From: Nostoc flagelliforme FACHB-838
GTDB lineage: Bacteria; Cyanobacteriota; Cyanobacteriia; Cyanobacteriales; Nostocaceae
Length of the DNA stretch: 64,000 nt
Direction of reading: 5' to 3'
Assembly: GCF_014698065.1 (NCBI RefSeq)
Contig: NZ_JACJSI010000020.1
Coordinates: 1-64,000 of the forward strand
This document shows, piece after piece, positions 55,485-64,000 of the stretch; position 1 is the stretch's first letter; every line of letters begins with the position of its first letter. The notes beneath the pieces were generated by a model that searched no databases, was not told the DNA's origin, and saw nothing but the letters and a program-made list of their open reading frames with translations. A program made the position numbers and the translations under genes.

Positions 55485-55781
55485 AGCTCATCACTCCTAG
55501 TTTTTACCACTCATCAGTTGCAAAAAGCATAGACAAGTATCTCATGCTATTTGTTTGCTAGGTGTAAAAATAACGCTGACGTGAACGCGTAGATATAAAG
55601 TAGCTACTTTACGACCAGCCACTTCCTAAAGATTACTAAGTAACTCTTTATCTAAAATGCTTGGCAGGATCGCACTACTTAAATTTTGAATGTGTTTTCC
55701 AAAGGGAATCGGACAGACGGTGATCCTCTTGGCGGCTCACTTTGCGATGCCTGCGGTAGACAACGCCTACGCCAATCACCT

Positions 55782-56237
55782 CTACAAAGCCGATATAATT
55801 AACCTTACCAGAGGAGGCAGTAATAGGATACTAGCTACCAGCACTGCTACCAAAGCAGATACAAGCACTGCACCAGCTGCACAATCTTTAGCAATTTTTG
55901 CCAAATCGTGGTATGTCTGCTTAACGGTTAAGTCTACAAGAGACTCGATCGCTGTATTGAGTAACTCTAATGCCAAAACTAAACCACTAGTTATCCCAAT
56001 TACCGCTATTTCCACGGCTTGTAGATGCAAAAAAACGCTTAATGCGATCGCCATTGCACAAACACTTACGTGGATGCGAAAATTACGTTGAGTTTGAAAA
56101 CTATAGCTGATTCCAGCCCAGGCATATTTAAAACTAACAAATAAATTAGAGGCTACTTTCCAGGAGAATTCCCGTTCGTTAGACACCAGTGTTTGTAACG
56201 AGGTAGGCGTTGGTGATGGAGAAATTTTTTGGGACAT
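55782..56237 (-). CDS. dgkA: Diacylglycerol/undecaprenol kinase family protein
   Basis: The 151-aa integral membrane kinase has a cytoplasmic N-terminus (about 45 residues) and three hydrophobic helices. The catalytic/ATP motif is in LELLNTAIESLVDL and KIAKDCAAGAVLVSA. It phosphorylates undecaprenol or diacylglycerol. In cyanobacteria it commonly follows ybeY, as here (155-nt gap). Confidence 0.92.
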   Translation of the reverse strand: MSQKISPSPTPTSLQTLVSNEREFSWKVASNLFVSFKYAWAGISYSFQTQRNFRIHVSVCAMAIALSVFLHLQAVEIAVIGITSGLVLALELLNTAIESLVDLTVKQTYHDLAKIAKDCAAGAVLVSALVAVLVASILLLPPLVRLIISAL

Positions 56238-56391
56238 AGACTTAAAAACACAAGAATAGAGTTGCTACAGTGGGAATATTCGCCGATCTTAATGGCGAAA
56301 TTAACTTTGAGGCAATCTTTAAGCAATTTTCCACAGAAGTATTATAAAAGTATTACCAAAAATTAACACTATAGGTATACACAAATTCCTG

Positions 56392-56925
56392 TTATTCTAT
56401 GTCAATAGAAATACCTATTATGTTCAGCAATCTCACTTGCTGTTCTAACATTCGCCCCAAACTTTCTTCATCAGGATGATCCCAGCCCAACAGGTGCAAC
56501 AAACCATGACTAGCTAACCAGGCTAGCTCAGTTGGTAAACTATGTTCCTGCTGTTGAGCTTGACGTTGTGCTGTGTCTACAGACACGATGATATCACCTA
56601 AGTATAATGGTATAGAAGCAAGCATTTCTTTACTTTGAGGAAAATCCACCTCCAAAGCAGCAAAGGCTAAAACGTCTGTAGGCTTATTCTGTTGACGATA
56701 CTGGGCATTCAGTTCTTGAATTTGCGCGTCATCTGTCAAACGCAGCCCTATTTCATAACTTGGCGCTGGCGGAATCTGAGGGTGAAGTATTTCCAACCAG
56801 CGATTAAACCAATTTTCCCAAGTTTCAGCAGGAATTCGGGGATCAGTGTCCCCAATTTTTACAGACGTTGTCGGGGACAACTCGTAAAAATCATCCTCTA
56901 CATATAGTTCAACGCTCAGGGGCAC
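56392..56925 (-). CDS. ybeY: rRNA maturation endoribonuclease YbeY
   Basis: YbeY acts in 16S rRNA 3'-end maturation and ribosome quality control. The 177-aa protein has the zinc motif HGLLHLLGWDH near residues 140-150 and the family LNAQYRQQNKPTDVLAF segment. It follows the DUF3285-like gene on the same strand, across a heptamer repeat run at 56985-57036. Confidence 0.95.
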   Translation of the reverse strand: MPLSVELYVEDDFYELSPTTSVKIGDTDPRIPAETWENWFNRWLEILHPQIPPAPSYEIGLRLTDDAQIQELNAQYRQQNKPTDVLAFAALEVDFPQSKEMLASIPLYLGDIIVSVDTAQRQAQQQEHSLPTELAWLASHGLLHLLGWDHPDEESLGRMLEQQVRLLNIIGISIDIE

Positions 56926-56984
56926 ACAGTCTCCTAATCTGAGGTTTACGGTTTTTCGCTAAGACTGTCCTTTGTCATTGGTCA

Positions 56985-57036
56985 TCTGTACTTTTAAATA
57001 TAATTAATGACTAATGACTAATGACTAATGACTAAT
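56985..57036. repeat. AATGACT heptanucleotide repeats
   Basis: Tandem ATGACTA units (four or more) end at the stop of the DUF3285-like gene. Looser units (CTTTGTCATTGGTCAT) lie at 56967-56984. Confidence 0.75.
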
Positions 57037-57192
57037 TTAGTGAGTTAGGTAAGCAAGACCAACAAGGAGAGCTAAAAGCCCTACGGCAGTCAATCCAAAA
57101 TGCTTCAGCGAAGTTGCACCCTTACGCACCATGTTTCGCATGGCGAGTTTTACGTAGCTAGGTTGAGGTTCTGTTGAAGGGGAGTTGCTCAT
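57037..57192 (-). CDS. 51-aa DUF3285-like membrane protein
   Basis: A short gene from the ATG at 57190-57192. The N-terminus is MSNSPSTEPQPSYVKLAMRN, followed by a basic stretch (MVRKGATSLKH) and one C-terminal membrane helix (FGLTAVGLLALLVGLAYLTH). The PSYVKLAMRNMVRKG pattern agrees with the small cyanobacteria-only DUF3285 family as I remember it, which is also found next to prfB and ybeY, as here. Function unknown. Confidence 0.8.
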   Translation of the reverse strand: MSNSPSTEPQPSYVKLAMRNMVRKGATSLKHFGLTAVGLLALLVGLAYLTH

Positions 57193-57340
57193 AGTTATTT
57201 ATCCACAGACTCTTTTATAACTGTAACAGTTGGTCTGGGATAGAATGGCGATCGCCTGTATATTACTCAGGAATTTATCTAAAAACGCCCCAATAAGAAG
57301 GAATGCTATGCAATCGCGCCAATTTGAGATAAATAAATAA

Positions 57341-57385
57341 CAAGTGCTAAGTAATATTAAAAATAATTACTTAGCACTTGTAAAT
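57341..57385 (-). terminator. Terminator of prfB
   Basis: Perfect 15-bp stem (CAAGTGCTAAGTAAT, 57380-57366 with 57355-57341) about 15 nt past the prfB stop. The minus strand continues TTATTTATTT. Confidence 0.7.
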
Positions 57386-57394
57386 AATTCAAAA

Positions 57395-58517
57395 TTATGC
57401 ACTAGCGTTTTCTACTAGTTTATTCTCTTGGCGCAGATAAGCTTGGATGAATGTATCAAGTTCGCCATTCATCACATCGCCAATCGCCGTAGTCTCTGTA
57501 TTTGTACGCAAATCCTTCACCATCTGGTAAGGGTGAAACACATAATTACGGATTTGGTTTCCCCAGGAGGCTTCCACCATATCGCCACGAATTTCGGCAA
57601 TTTCTTGGGCGCGTTGCTCTTTGGCGATGACCAACAGCTTGGCTTTGAGGCGATTTAGGGCTTTTTCTTTATTTTGCAGCTGCGATCGCTCTTCTGTACA
57701 GCGCACGGCAAGACCCGTGGGAAGGTGAACAATCCGCACAGCAGTTTCTACTTTGTTGACGTTTTGCCCGCCTTTACCACCAGAACGAGTTGTGGTGATT
57801 TCCAAATCCTTATCTGGAATATCCAATTGCACAGAGTTATCAATCTGTGGCATCACTTCCACCCCTGCAAAACTGGTTTGTCGCTTGCCGTTGGCATTAA
57901 AAGGTGAAATCCGCACTAAGCGATGTGTACCCATTTCCGATCGCAAGTAACCATAAGCATAGCGACCAGTAATTTCTAAGGTTGCCGATTTAATTCCGGC
58001 TTCATCACCCTCCGACTCTTCAGCTAAAGTTACCTTATAGCCATGAGCTTCGCCCCAACGGGTGTACATCCGCATCAGCATAAATGCCCAGTCTTGAGCA
58101 TCTGTGCCACCAGCACCAGCACTAATCGTCAGTACAGCACCTTCTGCATCATAGGGGCCGGAAAGTAACTGTTGTAACTCCCACTGATCCAGGTCACGAT
58201 TCAGTTTAGTGATCGTAGATTCTGCTTCTTGGAGTAGTGCCTCATCAGTTTCTAACTCCAACAATTCAACAACAGCCTTAGTATCTTCTAGATTGGCGTG
58301 CCAGCGATCGTATTGCTGGAGGTGGGCTTTCAGGTCGTTGAGTTCTTGTAGGGTTTGTTGGGCCTGGGTTTGGTCATTCCAGAATTCTGGCTGTGCTGAT
58401 ATTTTTTCGAGGTCTTGAATTTTGGCTGTCAGTGCAGGTACGTCAAAGATAGTCCTGGGTTTTACCCAGGCGGCCAGACAACGTTTCGATTTCGCGTTTG
58501 AGTTCTAAAACTTCCAT
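57395..58517 (-). CDS. prfB: Peptide chain release factor 2, with +1 frameshift
   Basis: RF2 ends translation at UGA and UAA. The gene starts at the ATG at 58515-58517; codons 1-24 ([18 protein letters not shown] to DYL) run into an in-frame TGA at 58443-58445. The slippery site CTTTGAC follows AGGACTAT, which is close to the E. coli arrangement (Shine-Dalgarno-like AGG, then CUU UGA C). A +1 shift continues with [15 protein letters not shown] and leads into the main frame. The stop-codon reader SPF is in RISPFNANG, and the catalytic GGQ is in [13 protein letters not shown]2 thus autoregulates: when RF2 is scarce, ribosomes pause at UGA and shift. All of the usual RF2 length is present. Confidence 0.95.
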
Positions 58518-58642
58518 AGTGCTTGCTGAATGATAGATAGAGCGCTAGTAGTGGAAAATTGCTCTTTATTCTACTTATGTTTCTTGATTTTAGCTGTAGT
58601 TGGGCAAATTTTCTCCGCACTACTTATTATAAGTTACAAAAG

Positions 58643-59798
58643 TTACTTGAAATTATCAAGCGCTTCTTGGGTCACTGAAGTAGTGTGATTTAGCTGTTGC
58701 AGATAGGCTTTGATAAAAAAATCAATTTTACCGTCTAATACCTCTCTGGCAGCAAGTGTTTCTACATTGGTACGTAAATCTTTCACCTTGGTGTAAGGAT
58801 GCAAGATATATTCACGAATGAGCTTGTTGGATAGAGATTTTATCTGTCGGGGTTGAATTTTGTCAATCTGGACACCTTGGGCTAGTGCGTAGGCGTAGCC
58901 AGCCGTAGGCATCGCAAACAACAGTTTACTCTTGAGAATAGCTAAGGCTTTCTCTTTGTTTTGCATCAGACTACGCTGTTGGTTACAAAATACACTAATC
59001 CCGGTAGGAATGTGAAACACCCGTACCCATGTTTCTGGGCGGTTGACACTCCCCCGATGGCGATGCCAAGTAATTTCTAAATGCTTCTCTGGAATCTCCC
59101 ACTCAACGGACTCACCCAATATTGGAATAACTTCTACACTAGCCAAACTCGTCCGCAAGCTGTTAGTAACATCGAAGGGCGATATCTGTTGTAATTGATG
59201 TGTGCCTGTTTCTGATTTAAGGTAGCCGTATGCATAACGTGTTGTAATTTCTAAGGTTGCATACTTAATTCCGGCTTCATTTACCTCAGAAATCTCTACT
59301 ACATCCAACGGATAATTGTGGCTTTTTCCCCAACGACAGTACATTTGCAGCAACATATATGCCCAGTATTGAGCATCTGCATTATCAACCTCAGCAGTAA
59401 TAGTCAGAAATGCACCTTTTTTGTCTTCGGGGTCAGACAATAATTGTCGTATTTCTGCTGTTTCGAATTCTTGTTGGAGTTGGGTAAGGTTGCTTTGCAC
59501 CTCTTGCCACAATTGCTCATCGGCTGATGATTCCAACAATTCCAACGCAGCTTTGATATCTTCTAGAATCGAACACCAGCGCTGATATTTCTGATGCTTG
59601 TAGAATATCGAGTATTCAATTTCTTGAAGTACTTCATAAGCAGGGGTTGGATTATTCCAAAAGTCCGGTTGAGCAATTACTTGATCTAAATATTGAATTC
59701 TTGCAGTCAAATATTGGAGGTCAAAGACAGTCCTCAGCCTTACCCAAGATATTAGACAACTTTTCTACTTCAATTTTTATATTTAAGAGTTCAAGCAT
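58643..59798 (-). CDS. RF2 paralogue lacking GGQ, with frameshift site
   Basis: It is homologous to prfB over its whole length, and 125 nt upstream of it. It begins at an ATG at 59796-59798 (or one four codons earlier at 59808-59810), reads MLELLNIKIEVEKLSNILGK to CL, then a TGA at 59721-59723 within CTTTGAC after GAGGACTGT. A +1 shift gives DLQYLTARIQYLDQ and the long frame. SPF is kept (QISPFDVT), and KEKALAILKSKLL and HPYTKVKDLRTNVET match RF2. The GGQ loop is missing: RF2 reads [20 protein letters not shown] where this protein has EITWHRHRGSVNRPETW. It also has an extra MPTAGYAYALAQ, encoded by a known-type intergenic repeat (58889-58918). It probably cannot hydrolyse peptidyl-tRNA. A GGQ-less RF2 relative (PrfB3) in chloroplasts acts on mRNA. 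Confidence 0.85.
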
Positions 59799-59847
59799 AG
59801 TTTTGCTCATTTGAGGCTTAACTTAATATTCTACTATTAAAACGATG

Positions 59848-59884
59848 AAAAAACCGTGGTTGCCAAAAATTTAACCACGGTTTT
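59848..59884 (-). terminator. Terminator of the Bax-inhibitor-1-like gene
   Basis: 11-bp perfect stem (AAACCGTGGTT, 59851-59861 with 59873-59883) with T-runs on both strands, so it can work in either direction. Confidence 0.7.
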
Positions 59885-59924
59885 TACTTTATAAAACTCT
59901 ACTTGTGTTAGTGCCTACAGACAA

Positions 59925-60653
59925 TTAATCGCGGCCATTGATGGCAATTAACAACCGCAAGATAAAGACAAACAAGTTGATGTAAGTAAGGTACATCGAC
60001 AAAGCAGCAGGTAAATATTGGTCATCGCTGTAAGTGCGGGGCAAGATGTAGAAATCGACAACAGAAACCCCAACAAACAGGAATACTCCTAAACCGGAGA
60101 TGGCAATTTCTAACCAATTTGGCGTGTAAACACCAAACATGGCAAAGCCGAATTGGGCAAGGCACACAACCACCAAGGCCATAACGCCGAGATTGATGGT
60201 TTTCGTCAAAGCCATGCCATCTTGTTCAGAAAGATTTGAACCAATTTGACGGGCAGCAATAAAGGTGACACCACAACCAAGGGCAGCCAACCCAATGCCT
60301 TGAATGCCAACACCTTGGGATCTTAAAGCGACAAATACCAAGCCACTGAGAGTATATCCAGACAAGAGGCTATAGGTTGCCAACAGGGGTAGTGCAAGAC
60401 CCTTGTTACCCTTTTGGGCAACATTTTGGGCAACAAAGAACAAAATTAACTCTACAATCACCGCACCAATGAAGGTGGGAAAGAATATTTCGGGGTTACT
60501 ACGGATAACTCCCAAACCGCCGTAGGTTCCTAATGCCGTTAGCACCAAACCACCACCGACGTAGGGGAGGGCGTTGGCAATCACGTTAGGGCCAACGAGG
60601 GCGTGAGATTTAGCCTCACGGATAGCTTCACGAAAATTACTGGTATTGCTCAT
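59925..60653 (-). CDS. Bax-inhibitor-1/YccA family membrane protein
   Basis: The 242-aa protein has about seven membrane helices and a short charged N-terminus (REAIREAKSHA). The pattern fits the BI-1/YccA/LFG group, which act as pH-sensitive calcium-leak channels or modulate membrane proteases. Helix-forming pieces such as FVAQNVAQKGNKGLALPLLA, FLFVGVSVVDFYILPRTYSD and MYLTYINLFVFILRLL fit the family. Bacterial members' role in cyanobacteria is not known. Single gene with its own terminator. Confidence 0.87.
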   Translation of the reverse strand: MSNTSNFREAIREAKSHALVGPNVIANALPYVGGGLVLTALGTYGGLGVIRSNPEIFFPTFIGAVIVELILFFVAQNVAQKGNKGLALPLLATYSLLSGYTLSGLVFVALRSQGVGIQGIGLAALGCGVTFIAARQIGSNLSEQDGMALTKTINLGVMALVVVCLAQFGFAMFGVYTPNWLEIAISGLGVFLFVGVSVVDFYILPRTYSDDQYLPAALSMYLTYINLFVFILRLLIAINGRD

Positions 60654-60729
60654 ATTGAAAAACTGTTTTTTAGGAAAACGTTGTGCTTATTCCTATTCTT
60701 ACCAATCTTTGCGATTAACAGCCAACGAT

Positions 60730-60888
60730 TTAAGGCATAGTTTGCAACCAGTGCTGAAGTATTGCTTTCTGACGTGGTTGCATTCCGAGTTATTGACACA
60801 ACTTTTCTAGGCTTGACCCTTGTTTATGGATGCTAAACCATTGCTGAAGTGCATCGAGAATTTTTTGTCGGTGTTTGGTGATTTTCAT
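60730..60888 (-). pseudogene. Decayed small LexA-like HTH gene
   Basis: A good ribosome-binding site (AGGAGG, 8 nt upstream) precedes an ATG at 60886-60888. The frame reads MKITKHRQKILDALQQWFSI and HKQGSSLEKLCQ, is then interrupted by TAA at 60790-60792, and continues LGMQPRQKAILQHWLQTMP to a TAA at 60730-60732. The pattern resembles the winged-helix DNA-binding start of LexA (x-IL-x-ALQ-x-W, PSLEELCQxLGM) without a peptidase domain. The nonsense codon falls in the recognition region, so a pseudogene is likely. TGACAC and GTGTCA, 13 nt apart (60915-60939), upstream could be its old operator. Confidence 0.6.
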
Positions 60889-61485
60889 TGTTTATCCTCC
60901 TGCTTAGCAGAAGTGTGACACCTACCAAACTTGCGTGTCAACAAACTGTTTCTATGTTTCCACTAAGTTTCCGAAGTTTCAATTTTACTATAAATAGAAA
61001 TTTCCCTCAACACCCAACTAAGTACAAATTCCCGTAAAAATGAGTCGAAATTCTGTTTTTTGTAGCTTGGATTTTGTTTTTCAACCCAACCGCCAATTTG
61101 GATTTCCGAGCTTTATTAATAACAGTGCGTACTCAGAGATAAAATTGCCCAGTCTCTTTTGCAATTAATTCAGTGCCGATCCACGTTGTTCTCAGTATGT
61201 TAGCTGACTATTAATCCCTTATGTATTGTTCAGCATAAATAGCTAGTTTTTGTTGCAAAAGCTAAAGATTATGTGTCATTGAAGAGTTATGTCAAAAAGA
61301 GAAACAACCCGCAACAGAGATGTTAGCAAAATCATGCGTACAAATACTGAATTGTAGAGTTAGACTCCTCACAAGTTCAGTGAAACGACGATGGCTCATT
61401 CTGGCTTGACTAAGGAAAATAATGACAGCTTAAAAGAAAATATACGCAACTCCATTTTCTCAGGAATAGGAGTTACAACAAAGGA
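60889..61485. other. Upstream region of sigF
   Basis: No complete gene, except a 46-codon open frame at 61391-61531 (MAHSGLTKENNDSLKENIRN at its start) that runs into the beginning of sigF. It could be a leader peptide or chance. Confidence 0.4.
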
Positions 61486-61491
61486 ATGTAT

Positions 61492-62277
61492 ATGGCAGCA
61501 AGTGAGTCCTCTTTACGAACTGATGGTATAGAATTATTACACTTGTACCACCAGAATCCATCTATTAAACTTCGTAATAAACTTGTACAGTTACATACTG
61601 GCTTAGTGCGGAAGATGGCTCATAAGTTCAGCCATCAATGTAATGAACCTTATGAAGATTTAGAACAAATCGGTTATTTTGGTTTGATTAGGGCAATTGA
61701 ACGCTTCGATCCTAGCCAAGGATATGCTTTCAGTTCCTTTGCAGTGCCATACATTCGCGGTGAGATGCTGCACTTTTTACGCGATCGCAGTACTCTATTA
61801 AAAATTCCCCGTCGTTGGCAAGAATTATACAATGAAGGGCAAAAGATTCGCAAGGACTTGGCAATGTCTTTAGGTCGTCAGCCCAAGGATGCTGAAATTG
61901 CTAAGGAACTTCGGGTATCAGTGCATGAATGGCAAGAAACCAAGTTAGCTGCTCAAAACCGGATGCCTTTGAGTTTAGATGCAACCGCAGTTAACTATGT
62001 TGATTGCCAAATAACCTTGGGTGAAGCACTTCCTTGTCCCCGTTCTCATGTACTCCTGCAACAAGAAGAAGAACGCCAACAACTCCAAGGCGCAATCAAT
62101 ATGCTGGAAGAAAAGCCCCGCATGGCAGTTGAAATGGTATTTTTGAAAGAACTTTCTCGCAAAGATGCTGCTAAAAACATTGGTACTAGTCCAATGACAG
62201 TAACGCGGTATCTGCAAAAGGGAATCCAAGATTTGATTTGCTATTTGCAACCACAGGTAATGCCCACTGGATCGTAG
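61492..62277 (+). CDS. sigF: Group 3 RNA polymerase sigma factor, SigF type
   Basis: The 261-aa sigma factor (start at the second ATG, 61492, with AAGGA six nt upstream; 61486 is also possible) has region 2 (LVQLHTGLVRKMAHKF, YEDLEQIGYFGLIRAIERFD, FSSFAVPYIRGEMLHFLRD), region 3 (RRWQELYNEGQKIRKDLAM) and region 4 with HTH (LSRKDAAKNIGTSPMTVTRY). The arrangement matches the SigF/SigB-like group 3 factors of cyanobacteria, linked to pili, motility and stress; other alternative sigma factors of this group cannot be excluded. No anti-sigma gene lies nearby. Confidence 0.75.
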   Translation: MAASESSLRTDGIELLHLYHQNPSIKLRNKLVQLHTGLVRKMAHKFSHQCNEPYEDLEQIGYFGLIRAIERFDPSQGYAFSSFAVPYIRGEMLHFLRDRSTLLKIPRRWQELYNEGQKIRKDLAMSLGRQPKDAEIAKELRVSVHEWQETKLAAQNRMPLSLDATAVNYVDCQITLGEALPCPRSHVLLQQEEERQQLQGAINMLEEKPRMAVEMVFLKELSRKDAAKNIGTSPMTVTRYLQKGIQDLICYLQPQVMPTGS

Positions 62278-62356
62278 TCATTAGTCAATGGTCAGTGGTT
62301 AGTAGAAAAGCAACTGACAAATGACAAATGACTAATGACCAATGACAAATGACTAA
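62276..62356. repeat. Heptanucleotide repeats between sigF and chlD
   Basis: AGTCATT and ATGACAAATGACTAATG units fill the 80-bp gap between the convergent sigF and chlD genes, ending at the chlD stop codon. Confidence 0.75.
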
Positions 62357-64000
62357 TTATCGAGATTTTAAATCAGCGATCGCACCTTTGGTCATGGCAG
62401 CAATAGCTTGATCTGTCGCTTTTGGCAAATGATAATATTTACCGCCTGCTGTTTGCGATAATTCTTTAGCAAAGCCAGTAGACACGAATTTACTTTCCGT
62501 ATCAATTACTAATAGTTGCATCCCCAAAGCACGGATTCTGGCAGCAATTTCTAATAATTCTCCTTTAATATCTGGCTTTTCTCCTGGTTCTAGCTGTTCA
62601 CCCAAAGAACGCGCTAAGGGAATATTACCCCGCCCATCGGTGATTGCTACAAGGACAACTTGCCCAATATCTCCACTCATCTGAGCATTTAAGCCGACGC
62701 GCACAGCTTGAGTTAAACCATGCGCTAAGGGCGATCCCCCACCACAGGGCAACCTTTCCAAACGGTTACGCGCTAAAGCAATAGAACGTGTTGGAGGCAA
62801 TAATACCTCTGCCTGTTCTCTCCGGAAGGGAATTAATGCTATTTGGTCACGGTTTTGATAAGCTTCTGTCAACAGTTGCATCACTGCACCTTTAGCCGAT
62901 TGCATTCGATTCAAGGCCATTGAGCCAGAAGCATCTACTACAAATACTACCAACGCCCCGGCTTTACGTACCAGGCGTTTCGAGCGAATATCAGGCTGTT
63001 CGACAATAACTTTTCTATCTGGTTGTCTTTCTCTTCGTGCTTTTTGATAAGGAGCAGCTGCTCTCAATGTTGCATCTACTGCAATGCGTCGCGCTTTACC
63101 TTTGGGCAACATCGGCTTAATGTAGCGTCCCCTGTCATCGGAGAATATGACGCTGCGACTACCAGATTTACCTTGCCGCTTCGCCATTTGAGTAAAATAC
63201 AGCACGTTGTCATCAAGGATTACCCCTTCTGGATCAAAGATAAATTCTTCCGGGATGTCGGGAGGTTCTTGCTCTTGATTTTCTTCCTGTTCTTCTTGTT
63301 CTTGTTCCTCTTCTGATTCGTCCTGGGGCTCTTCTTGATTCTGTTGGGGTGGGGGTGGAGGCGGTGGCGGTGCTTGTTCGGGTGGTGGTGTCTGCACAAC
63401 TGTGGCGCGTGGTACAATCACCAATTCCACAGCACGGCGCAAATCTTCGGCATTAACTGTTGTTCTTCCCTCCAAAGCCGCCGCAGCTTTGGCAACCCGC
63501 GTGGCGAATAACTCAGCGCGATGTCCCTGAACTCCTCCACGAATGGCCTCATCGACTAAGTAGGCAATTTGTTCATGGGTGATGATGACTTCTTTCAACC
63601 ATTCCCGCGCCAAAATGATTTGGGTTTTGAGGGAGTCTAAGTCTTCGTTATACTGCTGAAGAAAGTCTTGGGGAGATTTAGAATAAGCGATCGCTTGTTC
63701 AACTGCTTCTACTCTTTGATCTAAGCCGAGTACACCGTCAGCAGAGAGTGCGATCGCAATTCTATCTAATAAATGCTCCCGTAATCCGCCTTCTTCTGGG
63801 TTGTAGGTGGCAATAAATAGGGATTTACACGGATGCTGAAAACTAATCCCTTCCCGTTCTATCTGGTTGCGTCCTTCAGATAATACTGTTAGAAGTTGAT
63901 TTGATATTTGGTCATCTAATAAATTAATTTCATCTACGTATAGTACACCCCGGTTTGCTGTAGCGAGTAATCCAGGTTGAAAAATGGTATCACCTTGCTT
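62357..64000 (-). CDS. chlD: Magnesium chelatase subunit D, 5' end outside the window
   Basis: ChlD, with ChlI and ChlH, inserts Mg into protoporphyrin IX at the first step of chlorophyll synthesis. The visible C-terminal 547 codons stay open to the right edge. They begin with the AAA+ part ([11 protein letters not shown] as Walker B, then [13 protein letters not shown] and [20 protein letters not shown]). The Pro-rich and Glu-rich linker (PPPPPPPP, then [14 protein letters not shown]) follows, and then the integrin I (VWA) domain with the MIDAS motif [10 protein letters not shown]. The linker is typical of ChlD. The Walker A end lies beyond base 64000. Confidence 0.95.
   Translation of the reverse strand, partial: KQGDTIFQPGLLATANRGVLYVDEINLLDDQISNQLLTVLSEGRNQIEREGISFQHPCKSLFIATYNPEEGGLREHLLDRIAIALSADGVLGLDQRVEAVEQAIAYSKSPQDFLQQYNEDLDSLKTQIILAREWLKEVIITHEQIAYLVDEAIRGGVQGHRAELFATRVAKAAAALEGRTTVNAEDLRRAVELVIVPRATVVQTPPPEQAPPPPPPPPQQNQEEPQDESEEEQEQEEQEENQEQEPPDIPEEFIFDPEGVILDDNVLYFTQMAKRQGKSGSRSVIFSDDRGRYIKPMLPKGKARRIAVDATLRAAAPYQKARRERQPDRKVIVEQPDIRSKRLVRKAGALVVFVVDASGSMALNRMQSAKGAVMQLLTEAYQNRDQIALIPFRREQAEVLLPPTRSIALARNRLERLPCGGGSPLAHGLTQAVRVGLNAQMSGDIGQVVLVAITDGRGNIPLARSLGEQLEPGEKPDIKGELLEIAARIRALGMQLLVIDTESKFVSTGFAKELSQTAGGKYYHLPKATDQAIAAMTKGAIADLKSR

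Noticed and set aside
1-64000. tRNA or rRNA genes
   Set aside because: No cloverleaf with a T-loop GTTCGAATC-type signature or rRNA core sequence was recognised by eye; a tRNAscan run would settle it.

Overview
This window comes from a chromosome of a filamentous, probably heterocyst-forming (Nostoc/Anabaena-like) cyanobacterium. The evidence is frequent HIP1 octamers (GCGATCGC), heptanucleotide repeats of the TAGTCAT / AATTACG type between genes, small hairpin and MITE-like elements, and cyanobacterial genes: pipX, chlD, Hlip genes, an Omp85 protein, sepF and a SigF-type sigma factor. No rRNA, tRNA, CRISPR array or complete insertion sequence was seen. The right edge cuts chlD; the left edge is non-coding.

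Layout. 0-3.6 kb: der, an EcfT/CbiQ-type membrane protein and an exported protein. 3.7-5.5 kb: a decayed Zn/Cd-type P-ATPase next to a MITE-like element. 5.6-11.2 kb: a Ski2-type helicase, proC, sepF, and pipY-pipX (PII/NtcA signalling). 11.2-14 kb: repeat-rich DNA around a Rieske oxygenase. 14-17.6 kb: a copper module (MerR-type regulator, short membrane protein, copA, copZ) with a perfect 30-bp palindrome in a MerR-style promoter ahead of copZ. 19-23.8 kb: two REC-histidine kinase hybrids, a nonsense-mutated response regulator and a LuxR-type response regulator. 23.8-32.3 kb: a lipid-A-disaccharide-synthase-related protein divergent from an Omp85 protein, then a tandem pair of large Ig-like/transmembrane proteins, one with a WD40 propeller. 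32.3-37.4 kb: a nonsense-mutated TauD-like dioxygenase, a histidine kinase remnant, an MBL protein, a site-2 protease and a dienelactone hydrolase. 38-41 kb: a 1039-aa membrane protein with seven internal repeats. 41.6-43.1 kb: five nearly identical tandem Hlip genes plus a decayed sixth. 43.2-49.3 kb: an ion permease, a universal stress protein and an ABC transporter; two minus-strand leaders here carry the conserved blocks of the ydaO/yuaA (cyclic-di-AMP) riboswitch. 49.7-57.2 kb: a histidine kinase, pepP, an FG-GAP protein, an MBL protein, trpG/pabA, dgkA, ybeY and a 51-aa DUF3285-like gene. 57.4-59.8 kb: prfB with its +1 frameshift site, followed by a second RF2 paralogue that has lost GGQ but keeps a frameshift site. 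59.9-64 kb: a Bax-inhibitor-1 protein, a decayed small HTH gene, sigF and chlD.

Three themes stand out. First, probable cyclic-di-AMP control of a transport/stress block, inferred from two aptamers. Second, a duplicated RF2 locus in which one copy has become a GGQ-less paralogue. Third, active small-scale genome remodelling: several genes here are broken (P-ATPase, response regulator, TauD-like, kinase tail, Hlip copy, HTH), and repeat DNA has entered coding frames (helicase, copA, RF2 paralogue) and a riboswitch loop. All assignments rest on reading motifs by eye; no database search was run.
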